From positions 13,020,001 through 13,084,000 of the forward strand of contig OY821751.1 of NCBI GenBank assembly GCA_963682055.1: 64,000 nt of DNA, written 5' to 3'. Numbering within the stretch: the first letter of the stretch is position 1; every line of letters begins with the position of its first letter. Below are positions 1-10,932 of the stretch, one piece after another. Source of the DNA: Primula veris (Eukaryota; Streptophyta; Magnoliopsida; Ericales; Primulaceae). A model generated the notes under the pieces. It was not told where the DNA came from, did not search any database, and was given only the letters and a program-made list of their open reading frames with translations. The translations under genes and the position numbers were made by a program.

Positions 1-313
1 TTCTTATGAGATTATATACTGACCGGTTACAGAAATGGGTTCCCTCATCGCTGATAACTTCCCGAGGCATGCCAAATCTTGTAAAGATATTCTCTTAAAG
101 AAAATCCATGACCACTGTGTGATCGTTGGTTCTCATGGCTACGACTTCTACCCATTTGGAGACATAGTCAACTGCCACTAGGATGTATTGACAACCAAAA
201 TATGGTGAAAATAGTCCCATAAAGTCTATTCCCCAACAATCAAAAACTTCCAAAACTAGCATTGGTACTGGGGGCATCATGTTCCTTTCGTCAACCCACA
301 TAGCCTTTGACAT
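1..313 (-). pseudogene. Integrase core (rve) fragment of the gypsy element
   Basis: The minus-strand translation has the hallmark integrase core segments GIDFMG and AVDYVSKW, which supply the first catalytic Asp. It continues past an in-frame TAA near 95-97 into ENIFTRFGMPREV and a second Asp in VISDEG. The third catalytic residue would lie beyond the window start. A Lys-to-stop change explains the internal break. In an active element this enzyme inserts the cDNA into chromosomes. Confidence 0.85.
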
Positions 314-447
314 TTGTCACATGCTAGTCCAAACTCATAAGAATCCTTGAAAATTGAGGGCCAATAAAATCTACTTTGTAATATCTTTGCCGCTTTTTTT
401 TTTTTTTTGCGGAGAAATGTCCTCCACATGCCGACGAATGGCATCAT

Positions 448-759
448 TCAATTTTTTTTTGGAATTTCATCGTCCTCTACACAACGACGAATTATTTGGT
501 TATGACAGTATTTGAACATATACGGCTCATCCCAAAAATTTTTTCTCAAAACTTTTAACAATTTTACTCTGTCTTGATTCGACCAATTCCCTGACAGTTT
601 CCCTGAAGACAGATAATTAGGAATATCCGCATACCAAGGTGGTTTAACTCCCACATGACAGACAACTTGAAAGAGTTGTTTATCTGGAAAGTTCTCATTA
701 ATTACAGAGTCACCAGACACTAGTTTAAGTACCAGTAGTCTAGACAGATGATCAGCCAC
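448..759 (-). pseudogene. Gypsy pol linker between RNase H and integrase
   Basis: The minus-strand translation begins MADHLSRL, the conserved end of the RNase H region in plant gypsy elements. It proceeds through INENFPDKQLF, PWYADIPNYL and FWDEPYMFKYCHNQIIRRCV. These blocks precede the zinc-binding N-terminus of integrase in Athila/Tat-like polyproteins. The zinc-finger region at 320-445 is interrupted by stops and a T-rich run. It is part of one decayed pol gene. Confidence 0.8.
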
Positions 760-779
760 TATTTTTTCACCCTCTTTTT

Positions 780-1200
780 ATCTCTAATTTCCAGGTTGAA
801 CTCTTGCAATAGGAATATCCATCTAATGAGGTGTGGTTTGGCATTGGCTTTGACCATAATATGCCTTAATGCCGCATGATCTGTATAAACTATCACTGGA
901 GACCTTACTAGGTAAGATCTAAATTTATCCAGAGTCCAGATAAATGCGAGAAATTCTTTCTCTGTAACTGTGTAATTTTTCTATTCATTATTTACGGTTC
1001 TGCTAGCATAGTAAACCACGTTTGGTTTATTGTCCTTTCGCTAGCCTAGCACTGCTCCTATTGCTACGTCTCTTGTGTCACACATTAATTTGAATGGTAA
1101 TGACCAGTCTAGGGGTTGCATTACCGGTATTGAAATTGAAGCTTGCTTAAGTTGATGAAAGGATGACTCACAACCCGGAGTTCATTAAAAAGTGGTGTCT
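780..1200 (-). pseudogene. RNase H domain of the gypsy element
   Basis: Translation of the minus strand across small breaks gives [29 protein letters not shown] and [14 protein letters not shown], which are the standard reverse-transcriptase-linked RNase H motifs of Ty3/gypsy pol. No frame stays open for long, so no unbroken protein could be made. The domain lies between RT and the pol linker, as expected. Confidence 0.8.
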
Positions 1201-1421
1201 TGGTGTAGAAGTGCACTCATTGGTTTAGATAGGGTGATAAATGAAGGAATGAATCACCGATAAAACCCTGCATGGCCCAGAAATGACCCGATGTCTCACA
1301 CATTCCTAGGTGACGGCAACCTTTCAATAAGCTGAACATTTGCTTTATCAACCTCGATTTCCTTAGGTGAGACTACATGTCCTAAGACTATCCCCTTAGT
1401 TACCATGAAGTGGCACTTAAC

Positions 1422-2264
1422 CTAATTCAACACCAAATTGTTCTCTTCACAACGAGTCATAACTTGTTCCAAGTGGTGCATGCATTGATCATATGTATCT
1501 CCATATACTGAAAAATCATCCATCAGTACCTCCACACATTTTTCAATCACATCACTAAATAGTGAGATCATACATCGCTGAAAGGTTGCTTGTGCATTGC
1601 ACAAACCAAATGGCATTTTATTATGAGCAAAAGTGCCAAACAGACAGGTGAATGTTGTTTTGTCTTGATCCTCCTCGGCTATCTCTATCTGGTTATAACC
1701 TAAATATCCATCCAAAAAACAATAAAATTCATGTCCTGCTACCCATTTCAAAACTTGGTCAAGGAATGGCAGTGGATAGTGATCCTTCCTGATTACCGTA
1801 TTCAGCCGACGGTAGTCAATACACACTCTCCAAACTGTTTGAACACAGGTTGGTATCAATTCATTCTTTTCATTCTCCATGACAGTCATTCCTGACTTTT
1901 TGGGTACTACCTGGGTGGGACTTACCCATTTAGAGTCAAAGATGGGATAAATTATGCATGCTCCCAAAAGCTTGATGACTTCCCCTTTGACTACCTCTCT
2001 CATGTTAGGGTTTAGACCCCTCTGCATTTGCCTTACTGGTTTAGCATCTTCTTCCATAAAAATTCGATGGCTACAAAGGTTGGGCGATATTCCTTTCAAA
2101 TAAGATATTACCCAACCTATTGCTTTCATGTGTTTTGTCAAAACATCCATAAGTTTCTTCTCTTGCGTATCAGTTAATTGGGATGATATCACCAACGGGT
2201 ATGTTTCTCCTCCTCCCAAAAACATATATTTTAGTTCGGCAGGCAACAATTTTTGTTCTGACAT
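1422..2264 (-). pseudogene. Reverse transcriptase of the gypsy element
   Basis: A 280-residue open stretch contains the ordered RT motifs WVSPTQVVPKKSG, RVCIDYRRLN, DHYPLPFLDQ, FLDGYLGYNQI, TFTCLFGTFA, MPFGLCNA and VLMDDFSVYG. The catalytic YVDD-like box reads LMDD here, a variant seen in this group. RT copies genomic RNA into cDNA in the virus-like particle. Downstream thumb and RNase H sequences continue to lower coordinates but are broken. The proline- and lysine-rich leader before SPTQVV links it to the protease. Confidence 0.9.
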
Positions 2265-2489
2265 AGGAGGTACTTCGTCTGAGTGAGTTACCTATGTAAC
2301 TTGGTCAAAAATATCTTCAGTTGGTGGCTCCCAATGCCGAAAATTCTTAACTTCTTCTTTCCCCAATTCTCTTATGCTTTGGATAACATGAGTTTCATCT
2401 TGTGATAGCATCTCCCCAGTTAAACTGTCTAGAAAGGCAACCTCTAAATGATCATGTTGTATCATCATATGGGCAACTTTACCGATTAT

Positions 2490-2963
2490 TTATTCAAACC
2501 CTTCAACTTTATACAGGCCATCCTCGTCGAATGAATGTCTCTTCCCAGTGGCAAATAGATTAATTTCTGCTACTAGATTTCCATGAGTGATTTTCAAAAT
2601 TCCATTTTCACAGTTAATGATGGCATTAGCTATTATGAGAAAAGGTCTCCCCAATAACATTGGTGCTGCATGGCTTGAGTTTTCCTTTTGTCCTGCTAGT
2701 ATAATGAAATCCACCGGGAAGTTCATGTTTTGTATTGTTACTATCACATCCACGATTTTTCCTTTAGGGTAGCAAATTGACCTATCAGCCAATTGAAGAA
2801 CTGTTTGTGTATGCTCGAGTTCCCCTAATTTCAATTGTTTATAGATCTCATAAGGCATAAAATTTACGCTCGGTCCTAGATCTAGTAAGGCGTTGTTTAC
2901 GGTGTTCGTGACAATCTGAATGATTACAGTTGGACTCCCAGGATCTTTGCGCTTAATAGGCAT
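2490..2963 (-). pseudogene. Aspartic protease of the gypsy element
   Basis: The translation contains NALLDLGPSVNFMPYEIY, the retropepsin active-site region, in which the expected DLGA/DSGA reads DLGP. It also contains LQLADRSICYPKGKIVDV, FPVDFIIL and MLLGRPFL, the conserved folding motifs of plant gypsy proteases. It processes the Gag-Pol precursor in active elements. A break at about 2964-3070 separates it from the upstream gag-pro spacer (3075-3359). Confidence 0.85.
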
Positions 2964-3560
2964 GCTGTTTTGATAGAAAGTTCTTATGTGTTCTGTAAGG
3001 AATGCTTTCTATCTAAACTTAGTTCGTCTAGGCTGGGTGATAATTTCCTTGAAGAATTTTGTTATCCAAGGAATTTATTTCATAGCATCTACCAATGGAA
3101 TTCGTATTATTAAGTCCTCAACCCATGCTTTTGCAAGATCATTCTTTAAAATTTTATTGGGTTTCTCGAGAAGCTGAGGAAATTGAGAAGTAGCAATTAT
3201 CTCTGGTTCATTTTCGACGGGATCTTTAGCCGCCTCTTCCTCTCTTTTGTCTTCCACTGGGTTTACGATCCCTGCTCTCAGTACTAGTTTTGGCATTACC
3301 CTTTTTGGAGCTGTAACAGGCTTTTCCAAAGGTTCCCCCCTTCTGAGATTGACTGCCAAAGCTTGGTTGGCTTCTCACTTATTTTTGTTGAGCTTACTTT
3401 TTGTTTTCTTTTGTTATTTAGGTAGCTGTGATTTACTAACTGGTTCTTCTTCTTTGGGTTTACAGCTTCGTCAGGAGTAGGGGAATGAAAGTTCCTTTCA
3501 TGGTCATTGGTAAGAGTCACACCTTCAGAATTTTCCTTGAAGAAATTTCTATTAGAATTC

Positions 3561-3597
3561 ACCCCCCCCCCCCCCCCCACCCCCCCACCCCCCCCGG
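3561..3597. repeat. Poly-C tract
   Basis: A run of cytosines interrupted only by two single A residues lies in the gag-protease spacer of the gypsy element. On the coding strand it would read as poly-G, that is poly-glycine. It is strikingly different from the AT-rich surroundings. An assembly or sequencing artefact of a homopolymer is possible. Confidence 0.8.
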
Positions 3598-3645
3598 TGA
3601 ATGTCTAGGTCGAGGGATTGACACTCCCGTCCCTTCTTAAACTTC

Positions 3646-4320
3646 TCAAGGTCTGTAATGTAGCCTCAACTCTAATTGATCTGGTTGAGTCTTGACCAGA
3701 GCGATATATGGTTTAACTATGGGTTGTTGAATAACTTGATCAACTGGCTCGCCGAGCTCTACCTTTTGAGGTAGGTCTAGGTCTTTTGGAATCTCCCATT
3801 CTGGGGTCATCTGTGCAATCATTCCTAGTTTTTCCATCCCATCTATAAGACTTAGTGCCAAAAACTGTCCTTGAGTGATAGTTCCGACAATTTGTTTCCA
3901 TTCAGGTCGGAGTGAGGTGTAGAAAATTCGAATCATCATGCCCAAAGAAAATCCATGTGCTGGGCATTCCCTGAGAAGCTTGTTGAAATGATACCAGGAT
4001 TCGAGATGAGCTTCGGAAGATGCAGGAAGAAAGTTTTGAATTTTATTTCTCGCTTCTGCTAAACGAATCGGTGGGTAATAGTGCTTAAGGAAACGTTCTA
4101 CCATGGTTGTCCATGATCGAATTGTGTTTCTAGGCAGGTTTTGATACCATTCTAGAGCAAGATTTTTCAAAGAGAAGCGAAATATTTTGAGCTGAATTTG
4201 GTTGAGAGGAATTTTTCCATTGTATTGCAATCGACACATATCAGCAAAATACTCTAAGTGAGAATATGGATCCTCTTTAGTTTGACCATAAAATTTTGAA
4301 AGAATGTTTATAGGTGAAGG
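3646..4320 (-). pseudogene. gag of the gypsy element (Retrotrans_gag)
   Basis: The open part (3646-4239) encodes FRFSLKNLALEWYQNLP, TTMVERFLKHYYPPIRLAEARNKI and ESWYHFNKLLRECPAHGF, the conserved capsid core of plant Ty3/gypsy Gag. Homology continues upstream to about 4320 (SHLEYFADMCRLQ), where a break occurs. A zinc knuckle is not seen before the poly-C tract. The protein would assemble virus-like particles and package RNA. Confidence 0.87.
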
Positions 4321-4700
4321 TCATTAGGAACAAATTCGTCCTAGCCGGATTCAAACAAAATGCATGACAATCCAACTGGGACGTTAGGATTAAGGCACTA
4401 CTCTATAGTTGTTTTATTTGGGGTTGCGTGGCCCAACTCAATTGATAATTCAAGGGTTGGTACTTACTACTACTGAGTACTAATATTATACTAAAACTAT
4501 TATCTATAAGTTTAACTAGATATTATAAGTCGAGATTTGAATTGACTTAACTGAATAAGTCAACTGAATAAGCCCTAATCGGTCAACTTGACCGGTCAGG
4601 TCTGCAGTGATGGAATGCAGACCACAATCTCTAAATAACTAAGTCCTTAAACAAAATTTTTCGAGTTCTTTTTGGAACTATTATCAACCTAAAAGTTAAT

Positions 4701-4718
4701 TCCCTGACAGCGGTGCCA
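4701..4718 (-). other. Primer-binding site of the gypsy element
   Basis: On the minus strand TGGCACCGCTGTCAGGGA follows the LTR end with a short gap. It begins with TGG, complementary to a tRNA CCA tail, and resembles the TGGCGCCGTTGCCGGGG-type PBS of Athila/Tat elements. The exact primer tRNA is not established. Confidence 0.7.
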
Positions 4719-4724
4719 AAATAT

Positions 4725-5670
4725 TGACTGCTCTTTAAGTGTGTTATTTTTAACGCACATAAAAGTCTCGCAAGAGTATGAGTGTAGTTGCAATATATAT
4801 CCTGGTAGCACGGGTTCGTTCCACATAGAACTACTTAGATTGACTTCGGTAAAGAACTTGTTTATGGAAAATTACGTTAAACGATTCTTAACAATTACTT
4901 TTACTCCGATATTCATCATTTTCACATCCTACTAACATGGTGTTCATCTAAACATAATTTATAAAAAGAGCCATTACACTATTTATTGTCATAGATTCCG
5001 AATACTAATCATGTGTTCATCATAACCAATTCCAATATCATTGTTTAATCCAATAACGAGTTGTAAATTAGTTAATATTAGAATAAAAAAAATAAACATC
5101 AAAATAGGAACATGCATCGATACACACACCACTATAAGCAAAAACTTAGCTTGCGCAAGTCTAGTGGTCGGAGAACACCGATAATGATCAATACTTAAAG
5201 GAAATGTGTTTTTAATTGAGATTTGAAATAAAACTTGAGTTTTTAGAGAGTTGTGGCCTCTCTAAATTTTTTAGACGAAAAAGCATATGTTCTACTGCTA
5301 GGGAAACAATATTTATCCTCCCAAATGAGACAACAACCCTAGCCTTAAAAGTAGCCAAAAAATATAACTGACTTTGACCGGTTAGGTTAACTTCTAGAAT
5401 ATTCTTTTGACTTTATGTTCACTTGAATCCGTTTTGCACTTTATTTGGTCTTGCTTTTAGACCCTCTATCTTATGATTTCTTCTCTTTTAGTCATTTGTT
5501 TGGTCCTCTTATGTTTTTGTCTCATCTTTGTGCTAATTCCGTGCGTTTTCCTGCAATAATGCAAAATAGTGCAAATAAACACAGAAACATATAAAACATG
5601 GCTTAAACAAGGCAAAATGCTAGTGAAACAATGTTAATTTATATCTTTTTTAATATCTTAAAATGACCAT
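4725..5670 (-). repeat. 5' LTR of the gypsy element
   Basis: The LTR begins on the plus strand with TGACTG next to the PBS and extends into a tract typical of these LTRs (polyadenylation-rich and T-rich sequence, and TGCAATAATGCAAAATAG around 5551-5570). The outer edge is approximate because the partner LTR is outside the window. The coding remnant at 5680 sets its outer limit. GGTC/GACC half-palindromes flank it (4577-4600, 5374-5386). Confidence 0.6.
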
Positions 5671-5679
5671 TTCGTGATC

Positions 5680-6110
5680 TAATCAACAAATTTATTCCGT
5701 GTTACTTCTTTAGGTACTCTCTCAAATTGTATAATCTCTAATGTAATTGGGTCAGGTATGCAAATTCTTAAAGGAACATTCTCTCTTTTTTCCTCTTCTC
5801 TGTTGACTTGGTCTAATATAGTAGTGCGTAAATCTGCAAAAAGGAATTAATTCAAGGGACTTCAATAATGCTGCTTGACCAGACAACATTGCTGCCCTTT
5901 CTTCCAGTTTTTCCACTTGTTTTTCATTTACCTCTAGATCATGTAAAGCCTCAACCGGATTTGAAGTGCTTCTTCCCATTTCTTTTATGTGTTGGCTCAC
6001 ACTCTTTTGTTGTAGTTGGGTTTAGGTTAGCTGTAGTTAATTTTTCTTGTCTCTTTTCCTCTTGAGTTTACATTTTTACTGCACGATCCTTCACACCTTA
6101 CTGACTTAGC
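5680..6110 (-). pseudogene. Unidentified coding remnant with a coiled-coil-like segment
   Basis: Three minus-strand stretches look like protein rather than noise: ECSFAKSVRCEGSCSKNVN (about 6030-6110), then EALHDLEVNEKQVEKLEERA and QAALLKSLELIPF (5850-5970), then PLRICIPDPITLEIIQFERV ending at a stop at 5680-5682. They lie in different frames, so frameshifts or splice sites separate them. The middle segment is Glu/Lys/Leu-rich and could form a coiled coil. I do not recognise the family. The gypsy LTR begins immediately after the C-terminus. Confidence 0.35.
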
Positions 6111-6259
6111 AAAAGAACACTCGATTTCTGATATCTCATCTAAACTTTGAAATTTATTAACAAATACAATGGTAGTTTTAGAAGTTTGGATAAAATAAAG
6201 TGTAACGTTAGGTGGCCCGGAATAGGGTAGGGACGACCGTTCAAGGACTCACGAGTACG

Positions 6260-6415
6260 AAAAAAAGGTCTAAATATTTACGATAGTGGTGACACCTCTT
6301 TTTGTGACAAGTTTTAGCGACAAATTTTGTGAGGGTTTCGTAATAGTTTAGTGGATTTGTAACGGTTCTGTGACAATTGAATCCGTATATTAACAATTTT
6401 GTGACTGTTTTTTAT
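6260..6415. repeat. Decayed CACTA-like subterminal motif cluster
   Basis: GTGACAAGTTTTAGCGAC, TTTGTGAGGGTTTCG and TTTGTAACGGTTCTGTGAC repeat the short TGTGACGG/AGCGAC words that make up the mini-CACTA at 10755-10932. Terminal CACTA sequences are not clear here, so this is probably an eroded relative. Confidence 0.35.
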
Positions 6416-6929
6416 ATTCACTAAATCAATGTTAGTGTGTTGTGAGACCTCCCAAAATATTATCTATACGTTCAAAAAAATTATATGCATAAATATTTTT
6501 TATCAAAAATTCCACAGACACGAAAGTGAAAGTGTACAATCTTAATATGCCATTAATATATATATAAACTATGATTAATTTCACGACTGATGTATGATTA
6601 AAAAGAATGATCATTAATATATGATCGTTTATTATCGAATATTTTGCTTCAAACAATGCCAGACGAATGCCACTAAGAGTATTACGGTAATCAGACATTT
6701 TTGTTCGAAATAAAATTTTGTATCATTCGACTGGGATGTTAGATGTTGATAGATACGATATTCCCATATGTATATTATGTTATTGAAGTTTTCTCATTCT
6801 CCTTTCAAAGATAATTTTGAATTATCTAGCTGTTATAATATTTTATTACAGCGAATGTCAACTCAAAATACGCCCAACATTTTTATTGCCCCGTAAAACT
6901 AAAACTGTCACTACAACAAAATTGGCTTT

Positions 6930-7135
6930 TAGCAGCTTGGTATTAGCAGCGTACATGAAAAGCACGCTGTAAATGACAACAATTACAGCGTGATTTTAAA
7001 AGTGCGCTGCGGTAGCTCTTTAGCAAATATAAACAGCAGCGTGTACAGACTGCACGCTACGAAAACCTATATTTTACAGCGTGTATTGTGAGCCGTGGAA
7101 ACCACAACATATACAGCGTGTCTTGTGCGCTGCGG
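6930..7135. repeat. Left subterminal repeat region of the CACTA element
   Basis: Many copies of GCAGCGTGT, CACGCTGTA and GTGCGCTGCGG occur in both orientations within about 200 bp of the terminus. In En/Spm-type elements such short repeats are bound by the element's DNA-binding protein. That role is inferred here from position and repetition. Confidence 0.75.
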
Positions 7136-7189
7136 ATGTTATGTACCCAAAAAAAAAACCTTGAAACTTAAAAGATTAAATTTCGCCTC

Positions 7190-7343
7190 ACCCCCAATTT
7201 TGATATTTCTCTAATTGTTCCTCTCTCCCTCTATTCGCTTCTCAAAAAAACACACACACACACACACACACTCTCTCTCTCTTCAATTGACACTGAGTTA
7301 CAATTATCTTCAGCTATCGGGTTTTCTCTCTTCAATCTCCACA
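7190..7343 (+). other. CT-rich leader-like exon with CA/CT microsatellite in the CACTA element
   Basis: A pyrimidine-rich stretch with (CA)n and (CT)n runs at about 7250-7282 ends in CCACAG followed by GTAAATCG, which looks like an exon end with a splice donor. It resembles a noncoding first exon left over from the parental transposase gene. A second microsatellite, (TA)n, lies at 7457-7520. No coding potential is seen. Confidence 0.4.
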
Positions 7344-7490
7344 GGTAAATCGTTTAATTTAAGTTTTTTTTCGTGTTTGTCTGTACTCAAATTGTAAAAC
7401 CCAATTTTTTGTTCCACGAATTCTAGGGCATTTATTTATAAGTACTGTTGTTTATACATACATATATATATATATATATACTAATAATCA

Positions 7491-7523
<33 letters not shown>

Positions 7524-8967
7524 CCTTACCAGATGATAGAATGTTTGAGCATTACACTTGTTAAGATTGGACGCTTCTTTTTTATTTGCTGACAGATGAA
7601 TTGCGTGATAGTGCTGTGTTTCAATGAATTTGGTATTCTCAATTAATAACCCCAATTAGCCTAGTTATTAATTATTGCTTTTATTTAGGGCTTGTTTCTC
7701 TGCAACTTTTATTTAGCTAAGGAAAAAAGGCTGAGTTTTCTGAAAGTAAAAGTGATCAACTTTAAACTGGTCAAGAGTACAAATTATTGTAAAATGGGTA
7801 TATTAAAATAATAATTACGTTTGGCTTAAAAGCTTCAGCCAGACAAGAACTTAATTTGGAAAAAGGGAAACTCAAATAATCATTCAACATGTCATAACGA
7901 CAAGGAATTTGAAGTATTATGATAGATGCTCTTTTGTTCACGATTATGCAAGTTTTCCTGACTTTTGTTATATTTAAGTACAAATTTTGTATTTAGATGA
8001 TTTTTGGTAAGTCTGGTGGCCAATTTTTACATCTTTGGTATAAATCCATTTCTTAACAATCACAAATTAATTGCCTTTATAGATCTTTAAGCCTTGTTTT
8101 AGTTATTGTTTATGTTGCAATATTTTGTTTTTGGCTGATTACATTGATGACGAGTCTCTTGACATTGTATATAGGTTATTTAAATTTAATTAAACTACAA
8201 AATAGAGCTAGGAGATTGCAACTTATGTATTATAGAGATATGAATCTTTAACCGTGTTCACCAATTGCAAAGAAGACCAAATTAAGCAATATAAGTATAC
8301 CCATTTTCGTCAGATATATTCGCTGGATTCAAAAGTTGCCGGGTTGAGTTTTTTCTTCATAAAATTGAACACAAGTATTATGATCAAGAGTTTGATAATG
8401 TTCTGGAAAAGTAAAAAATAAGTGAAAAATTAACTAGTTGATTTAGAGTCTTAAAAATACTAGGAAAACGTTCAAGATTCTAGCATTGATTTTCCCTGGT
8501 CGTACTGAGAATATTTAACTTTAGAAGATCAATTGATTATTTTGACGACGGTTAAAATCTTAAGCTATAAAAACTCAGCATAGGAACTCAAGTTTTTTCT
8601 TTCTCCCTTTTAAATTGGGCAGGTTATGTTCAGTTACATGCACACAAACCTTAAGCATATCAATTAGAGTTTAAATATGATTTGTTTCATATGAATCTCA
8701 AATTTCTGTAATGTTGATAGTTGGTATGAATTAGTTTTTACTACTCCATCTTAGTTTTTTAACTTGCATCTTAGCTCAGACTATTAATTTGCCTTTGTGG
8801 TTTTGCTTTTTTGCTTGTTTTATAATTTCCCCTTCAATATGGCTGGATTTACCTGTTTATTTTTGGTTTCTGGCCTTTTCAGGCTTGTTACGGTTGTAAA
8901 ACAAAAAAGCTTCTTACTCTTATTTTAGCTTTTAAGCATAACTTAAAAGCTTCCTCGAGATCCTATT

Positions 8968-9062
8968 TAGTCCAGTGTAATCAAGAACTATTAAAGTATT
9001 TTTATCAACTTTAGTCCAGTGTAATCAAGAACTATTAAAGTCTTTTCATCAACTTTAGTCCA
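8968..9062. repeat. 45-bp tandem repeat inside the CACTA element
   Basis: The phrase TTAGTCCAGTGTAATCAAG and its continuation is repeated at 8968 and 9013 (period 45), and a third partial copy begins near 9056. Differences between copies are few. Confidence 0.75.
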
Positions 9063-10071
9063 GCATAGCATAGCTTTATATTTTCTCATACCCAAGAAAG
9101 AAAAAAGTCCCCCATGAACAATTATTTCACGGTCTTAAGTTTGGGTGAAAGGTCATGCGAAAAAATTAGATGGGAAACTTAGTACTCAAGATGCTGTGGA
9201 GTAAATGGTAAAAAAACCCCATCATATATAGCTATTTATCCTTTTTACATTGGTTATGTTTTCATTAACTTAATTTATTTTTGTGCATGTACTTGGTTTT
9301 GTACTTGGTCAGTAAGCTCGAGGTCAAGTGTGTGGAATGGGTTTGGAGTTAAACCATCGAAAGTGATTTGGAGTCGTCAGGTTTGTGCTTTTTGTTCAAC
9401 TAATACAGTGCTATAAAAGAAATTCAATACAGTTTGCTTGTAAAAATAGCACAAGTAATAAGCAGAATATGTCGAATTTGATAACAACTTGGTCTAGCGT
9501 TTCACCATTTTGGATAATAATGCATTAATGCTTTCCCACACGGAAAATACCACGTGATCATATAATGCTTATATGCAAGTCCATGTCGGTCATCGATTTT
9601 GCACCTAAGGATTTGTGTAAAGTATATAAGCAAATATTAAAGGCTAGTGAAGAACATGGTATTTACAAGTTCATTATATACAATGTTTTTTTTTTCTCTC
9701 TAGTTGATATTTGTTGGTTGTTGGTAGTTTTAGCATTTGTGTGAAATTTGCTCCTAATTTATGATTGTTTCTGTTCAGGTAAAAAAAATTGAGCATATAT
9801 GAACCGGGGAACGTGAACGCGGTTTGCAGAGGCTGTTTTGATACACATACCGGTTCTATAGTTTACTAAGTATTAAAGAGAGGTGTAACAGTTATTAATA
9901 CACAATTTTGTAACTTTTCGGTGTAGTGTCGCATATTTAAATTATGACATTATTTTGTTTTGGATGAAATAGTTATTGATTTTTATTGTTTTGGTGATAA
10001 TAGTATATTGGTATGTTTTGTTATATACAGTAAATATATATTTATTTATTTTTTAAAAAAAGGAGTATCAA

Positions 10072-10290
10072 CAGCTTGCAATGAGCGCCGTTAATAATCT
10101 TTCATTCGCAGCATACAATGTGAGCTGTTAAAACCATGTATTGGCAGCTTGCAATGTGCGCTGCTAATAGCTTTCTTTTGCAGCTTGCAATGCGCGCTGC
10201 TAATAGCTTTCTTTTGCAGCTTGCAATGCGCGCTGCTAATAGATTTCTTTTGCAGCTTGCAATGTGCGCTGCCAATGATATCAACTTAAG
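10072..10290. repeat. 36-bp tandem array, right subterminal region of the CACTA element
   Basis: About six head-to-tail units each begin CAGCTTGCAATGNGCGCTGC (the second unit is divergent) and end with a T-rich stretch. Each unit carries the GCGCTGC word. The array lies 80-300 bp from the right terminus. Apparent reading frames across it are artefacts of the repeat. Confidence 0.85.
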
Positions 10291-10375
10291 GCAGCACTTA
10301 ACTTTTCAGCACAACTTTTCGCGCTGCAAATAGGCTTTTTGCGCGCTGCAAAAGGCCATTTTTGTTGTAGTGTGT

Positions 10376-10754
10376 AGAGCCAGCCCTGATGATGACTTTT
10401 GTTAAATAATACTTTAATTAGCATTGATAATGATGCGAAACAAACTGAAAAAGGCATGATTCATGTTATGTTCGATTATGGCTGAACAATCATGAACAGA
10501 ACGCTTGACAAAACGAACACGAATTTTTGCAAGAATGGTTCATTTAACTTAAAATGTTAACAAAAATAAGAGAAGTTGATATTTTCACAATTTTTATTTA
10601 AATAATGATAGAACTTATTAAGAAAATTACTTACAAATCAATAACCCGATTCTTTTTTACATAAGATTATGTGACCAACAAAAACTATCTCATGATTTTC
10701 AACTATAAATTTATTTCACCATTATTATATGAAAATAATTATATCTTTTTTTTT
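10376..10754. other. Intergenic stretch between two CACTA elements
   Basis: AT-rich sequence without coding potential or recognised repeats. Confidence 0.5.
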
Positions 10755-10932
10755 CACTACAAAATAATGTTTGATTTAGTGAGAGTCAAAAGCTGTCACA
10801 AGCCTATCGCTAATTTAAAAAGCTGTCACAAATCTATCGCAAATTGACTAAACTGTTACAAAACCGTCACAAAAACCGTCGCTAATAAGCTCGTAACAAA
10901 AAATACCGTCACTAATGTATTTTTTTGTAGTG
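10755..10932. mobile_element. 178-bp mini-CACTA (MITE-like)
   Basis: Left end CACTACAAAATAAT (10755) and right end ATTTTTTTGTAGTG (ending 10932) are inverted copies. The interior is almost entirely variants of AGCTGTCACAA, ATCGC and ACCGTCAC, that is, subterminal repeats with no core. The flanking trinucleotides (TTT, GTT) match at only two of three bases, so the target duplication is imperfect or lost. Confidence 0.65.

Larger units (their letters stand above)
1..5670 (-). mobile_element. Ty3/gypsy LTR retrotransposon, truncated by the window edge
   Basis: Read on the minus strand, the domains run gag (about 4240), protease (about 2960), reverse transcriptase (2264), RNase H (about 1190) and integrase (313 to 1). 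This is the Ty3/gypsy order. A primer-binding site at 4701-4718 and a 5' LTR beginning near 4725 close the 5' side. The 3' LTR lies outside the window. Stops and frameshifts split the polyprotein, so the copy is dead. The PBS type and LTR style suggest the Athila/Tat group, which is an inference from general resemblance. Confidence 0.88.
6909..10372. mobile_element. Non-autonomous CACTA transposon
   Basis: The element starts CACTACAACAAAA (6909) and ends with the inverted TTTTTGTTGTAGTG (ending 10372). It is flanked by 3-bp duplications TGT at 6906-6908 and 10373-10375, the diagnostic CACTA target-site length. The ends carry subterminal repeats around the words GCAGCGTGT and GCGCGCTGC. No transposase-like sequence occurs in the 3.46 kb. 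Leader-like and trailer-like pieces remain (splice-donor-like CAG/GTAAAT near 7342; TTCAGGTAAA near 9778). It is therefore probably an internal deletion derivative that needs a transposase from elsewhere. Confidence 0.92.

Noticed and set aside
10102..10333. Repetitive open frames on both strands (AARIASCKRK / LQLAMRAAN type)
   Set aside because: They are translations of the 36-bp CACTA subterminal array, whose length is a multiple of three. They are not genes.
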